Shown: positions 42,331-45,005 of the stretch, in pieces
Layout: the number at the start of each line of letters is the position of its first letter
Numbering within the stretch: the first letter of the stretch is position 1
Source: Prevotella sp.
GTDB taxonomy: Bacteria > Bacteroidota > Bacteroidia > Bacteroidales > Bacteroidaceae
Length of the DNA stretch: 45,005 nt
Assembly (NCBI GenBank): GCA_022775985.1
Contig: JALFIM010000071.1
Span: 1 to 45,005 of the forward strand
Reading direction: 5' to 3'
Notes under the pieces: generated by a model
Seen by the model: the letters and a program-made list of their open reading frames with translations, nothing else
What the model was told of the DNA's origin: nothing
Databases searched by the model: none
Translations under genes and position numbers: made by a program

Positions 42331-43614
42331 TTACTTTGTGTATGTCTTTGGAAATCTGAAAAGTATGGCCAATGCCGCTACAAATCCGAGAATGACAGGA
42401 TAGAACGAGTACATCATGATTCTGGTGGGTACAAGATGCGATAGGCCTGCGGCCATCAGCATTTGTGCTCCATAGGGTATTATGCCTTGCATCATGCATG
42501 AGAATGTGTCAAGCAGACATGCGGCGCGTCGGTTGTCAATGCCGTATTTGCCGCTTATCTGCCGTGCTATGCCTCCTACGGTTATTATCGCTACGGTGTT
42601 GTTGGCAGTACAGATGTCTACGAAAGACACAAGCATGGCAATGATAGCCTCCGCGCCACGCTTGCCATTGATGCGTGCGGTGGTCTTGCTGATGATGTAT
42701 TCTATGCCGCCGTTTCTCTTCACTATCTCAAACAGGCCCCCTGCAAGCATCGTGATGATTATCAGCTCACTCATGCCGAGGATGCCGTCTCCCATCGTTC
42801 CGAACCATCCATAGATGTCAAATATCCCTTCCGTCATGCCTATGATGCCTGTTATGACGATGCCTATTGTCATTACCACGAGCACATTCATTCCGCATAC
42901 GGCAGTGATTATTACTATGATGTATGGCAGAATCTTTATGTAGTCGGTAGCAGGTATCTGCTGTGGGGCAGAGATGTCACTGCCAATGATGGCATACAAT
43001 ACGAATGAGATGGCTGCTGCGGGAAATGCGATGAAGGAGTTTGTCTTGAACTTGTCACTCATCTTGCAGCCTTGTGTGCTTGTCGCCACGATGGTAGTGT
43101 CGGAGATGAACGACAGGTTATCGCCGAAGAACGCACCGCCTACTACCACTGCTACGAACATAGGTATGTTGCTTCCTGTTGTCGTGGCGAGTCCTGCGGC
43201 TATCGGTACAAGGGCTACGATGCATCCAACGCTCGTTCCGATAGACATGCTTACAAAGCACGTGGCAAGGAATATCCCCGGCAGAATCATATTCTCAGGT
43301 AGTATGGACAGCATCATGTTTACAGTGGCGTCTATGCTGCCTATCGTCTTTGCTGATGCAGCAAACGCCCCGGCCAATATGAAAACCCATATCATCAGCA
43401 TTATGCCTTTGGTGCCGGCACCTTTGCTGAATGTGTCTATGCGTTCTTTGAGCGTGACTCCCGTACATGCGGCCACTGCGTAGATGGATGACAGCATGAA
43501 TGCCACACTTATCGGCACTTTGTAGAAGTCGCCGGCAATGATAGAAGTCACGAGATACAGGCTTATGAATACTATCAGAGGGCTAAGTGCAAACAGACCT
43601 TTCTTGTTGCTCAT
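42331..43614 (-). CDS. nhaC: Na+/H+ antiporter, NhaC family
   Basis: A 427-residue polytopic membrane protein with about 11-12 hydrophobic helices. Family segments: GIFLATCFVSMSIGTSVGCIVALVPIAAGLA, VVVGGAFFGDNLSFISDTTIVATSTQGCKMSDKFK, and LVSFVDICTANNTVAIITVGGIARQIS. NhaC proteins exchange external protons for cytoplasmic Na+, or amino-acid-type substrates in some relatives (for example malate/lactate exchange in MleN). With an Rnf pump in the same window, Na+ or H+ cycling fits. The start MSNKKGLFALSPLIVF is natural. It shares a likely transcript with the following hypothetical gene. Confidence 0.9.
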   Translation of the reverse strand: MSNKKGLFALSPLIVFISLYLVTSIIAGDFYKVPISVAFMLSSIYAVAACTGVTLKERIDTFSKGAGTKGIMLMIWVFILAGAFAASAKTIGSIDATVNMMLSILPENMILPGIFLATCFVSMSIGTSVGCIVALVPIAAGLATTTGSNIPMFVAVVVGGAFFGDNLSFISDTTIVATSTQGCKMSDKFKTNSFIAFPAAAISFVLYAIIGSDISAPQQIPATDYIKILPYIIVIITAVCGMNVLVVMTIGIVITGIIGMTEGIFDIYGWFGTMGDGILGMSELIIITMLAGGLFEIVKRNGGIEYIISKTTARINGKRGAEAIIAMLVSFVDICTANNTVAIITVGGIARQISGKYGIDNRRAACLLDTFSCMMQGIIPYGAQMLMAAGLSHLVPTRIMMYSFYPVILGFVAALAILFRFPKTYTK

Positions 43615-43924
43615 AATCGTTTGTTGTACCCCGTTGGTGGAATTAATTTAAGTTGATGAACATAAATGAAAAGTTGCACATATCGTTAATCTTAGGTGGT
43701 TTATTGATGCTCAAAAACGTTAAGTTTAAATCATCGTATGTACAGCCTTTATACAAAATTCGTTAAAATACTTGAGATGCGCAAACAAATCTCATAAAAT
43801 CTCGCCAATGAATTTGACAACATTCCATGCCATAGTCCTATTTCTAAGTTCTCGAGTATGGAAGTTGTTACATTACATAATACATGGATATGGCGGAGGC
43901 CGGAGACCTCCGCCACGGATAATA
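43615..43924. other. Intergenic region between nhaC and the GH2 gene
   Basis: About 310 AT-rich bases. Apart from the hairpin at 43891-43915 I see no gene and no convincing promoter pair; nhaC must be transcribed from within it. Confidence 0.5.
43891..43915. terminator. Hairpin after the GH2 gene
   Basis: TGGCGGAGG / CCTCCGCCA (43891-43899 with 43907-43915), a perfect 9-bp GC-rich stem with a 7-base loop, lies 10 bases beyond the GH2 stop. There is no T-run on the GH2 strand, so termination is likely but not certain. Confidence 0.6.
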
Positions 43925-45005
43925 TTATTTGGCTACGATGTCAACCGCTTTCGTCAATCCGCGCTTGCTGTCAGTGATGGTAAGTGTGGCTTTTCCTTTC
44001 TTTCCATTGCTCTGCACCACGACGACGAGCTGTCCGCTGAACAGCTTCATTTCGGGTTTGGTGAATGGCTGGAGCGATGTAGCGTCGCCGTTGCATGTGG
44101 CACGGAATGTGGCGGCTCCCGATACCGAGAACGTGATGTTGTCATCTATGGTCGGGCAGAATGTGCCGTTCTTGTCCTGTGTAGAGACGGTGATGAAGGC
44201 GAGGTCGTTGCCATCGGCTTTTATCACCGTGCGGTCGGCTTCGGCTATGAGAGCCACGGGGGCGGAGGCGGTACGCACTGTCTTGGTTGCCACAGCCTTG
44301 CCATCGTTGTCGTACGCTACGACCTTCAGCTCACCAGGCTCATACACCACGTTGTTCCAGCGAAGACGGTAGCGGTCGAGACGCGTGTCGGGATTCTTGA
44401 TTATTCGGCCCTGGCTCTTGCCGTTGATGAACAGTTCGGCACTTGGATAGTTGGTGTAGCAATACACTGGTGTCACTTCTCCCTCTCGTCCCGGGAATGT
44501 CCAGTGGGGCAGTACGTGCAGTGTGGGCGAATCCTTGCGCCAGTGTGAGCGATAGAGCCAATAGCGGTCTTTGGGCAGTCCTGCGAGGTCGCAGATGCCG
44601 AAGTAGCTTGAGCGCGACGGCCAGTACTCATCGTAGGGCGTGGGCTCACCGAGATAGTCGTAGCCAGTCCATACAAACTCGCCGATGGTGTAGTCGCGGT
44701 CGTCCTGCATTTGCCAGTCATCATCGGGCAGATTGCTCCATGAGCAGTATTCCACATCGTAGCTGGAGCATTGTCCGTCGGGGTACACCTTGTAGTCGCT
44801 TGGCTCTACGGGGAACTTATACACACCACGTGATGAAACTGTTGAGGCCGTTTCAGAGCCGAGGATGAAACCTTGCGGAAGCTGTTTTATGCTACCGTCA
44901 TACTTATGCAAGCGGTAGTTGAATCCCGGCACGTCCATCAACTGGGCGACTCCTGACTTCAGCGCGTCATCAGCGCGGTCTATGCCTTGTGTGACAGGGC
45001 GTGTA
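43925..45005 (-). CDS. GH2 beta-galactosidase-like enzyme, C-terminal part (5'-partial)
   Basis: The frame is open to the right window edge, so the sugar-binding, immunoglobulin-like and first barrel parts are missing from view. What remains is the end of the TIM barrel, with the likely nucleophile Glu in ILGSETASTVSSRG and the substrate-site segment GEFVWTGYDYLGEPTPYDEYWPSRSSYFGICDLAG, followed by DUF4982-type (VYCYTNYPSAELFINGKSQGR) and Ig-like beta domains (about the last 100 residues, with ADGNDLAFITVSTQDKNG). These features are typical of Bacteroidetes GH2 enzymes acting on plant or host beta-galactosides. The signal peptide and exact specificity cannot be judged here. Confidence 0.92.
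   Translation of the reverse strand, partial: TRPVTQGIDRADDALKSGVAQLMDVPGFNYRLHKYDGSIKQLPQGFILGSETASTVSSRGVYKFPVEPSDYKVYPDGQCSSYDVEYCSWSNLPDDDWQMQDDRDYTIGEFVWTGYDYLGEPTPYDEYWPSRSSYFGICDLAGLPKDRYWLYRSHWRKDSPTLHVLPHWTFPGREGEVTPVYCYTNYPSAELFINGKSQGRIIKNPDTRLDRYRLRWNNVVYEPGELKVVAYDNDGKAVATKTVRTASAPVALIAEADRTVIKADGNDLAFITVSTQDKNGTFCPTIDDNITFSVSGAATFRATCNGDATSLQPFTKPEMKLFSGQLVVVVQSNGKKGKATLTITDSKRGLTKAVDIVAK

Overview
The window looks like a chromosomal segment from a Bacteroidota bacterium, most likely of the Prevotella/Segatella group. Reasons: several intergenic regions carry the -7 box TAnnTTTG, some with a TTTG-like -33 box, which is the promoter type of the Bacteroidetes primary sigma factor. 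A complete rseC-rnfBCDGEA cluster is present. The threonine operon uses a phosphoglycerate-mutase-like protein in the homoserine kinase slot. There are a second, EF-G2-type elongation factor, a TonB protein with the Bacteroidetes Cys-rich N-terminus, and a GH2 beta-galactosidase-like enzyme. Most of the window is moderately GC-rich and gene-dense. The first 1.2 kb is clearly AT-richer and looks acquired. I saw no rRNA, tRNA, CRISPR array, IS element or prophage.

Layout. 1-1200: AT-rich pair encoding a 2H phosphoesterase (open at the left edge) and a DarG-like macrodomain protein. 1360-1821: NlpE-like lipoprotein, followed by a strong bidirectional terminator. 1972-7342 (-): thrA-apgM-thrC, aspartate to threonine. 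7647-9230 (+): FAD dehydrogenase. 9242-10776 (-): TonB-like protein and a radical SAM activase with overlapping stop and start. 11043-11585 (+): rubrerythrin. 12083-18035 (+): rseC-rnfBCDGEA, an ion-pumping ferredoxin:NAD+ oxidoreductase. 18074-22470 (+): galE, fabD, and a GH13 alpha-amylase fused to an AlaX-type tRNA-editing domain. 22689-25383 (+): a ThiD-like/AraC fusion, then pdxS-pdxT (PLP synthesis). 25566-37249 (-): AddB-like nuclease, AddA-like helicase, large MscS channel, ABC-F ATPase, engB and a small membrane protein. 37664-40210 (+): EF-G2-like factor with a long leader, a tiny Cys-rich ORF pair and a strong terminator. 40304-41446 (+) and 41500-43614 (-): two unrecognised proteins and an NhaC antiporter. 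43925-45005 (-): 3' part of a GH2 glycosidase.

Most of the window is housekeeping. The items most worth a second look are: (1) the in-frame GH13-AlaX fusion with both zinc motifs intact and a Shine-Dalgarno-like site at the junction; (2) the ThiD-AraC protein next to pdxST, whose kinase domain has lost the catalytic GTGC motif and so looks like a vitamin-sensing regulator; (3) the 2H phosphoesterase/macrodomain pair, which together match the last two steps of ADP-ribose cyclic phosphate breakdown or an RNA-repair/ADP-ribosylation conflict module; (4) EF-G2 with Ser in place of the catalytic His; (5) a dispersed palindromic repeat present at two loci.
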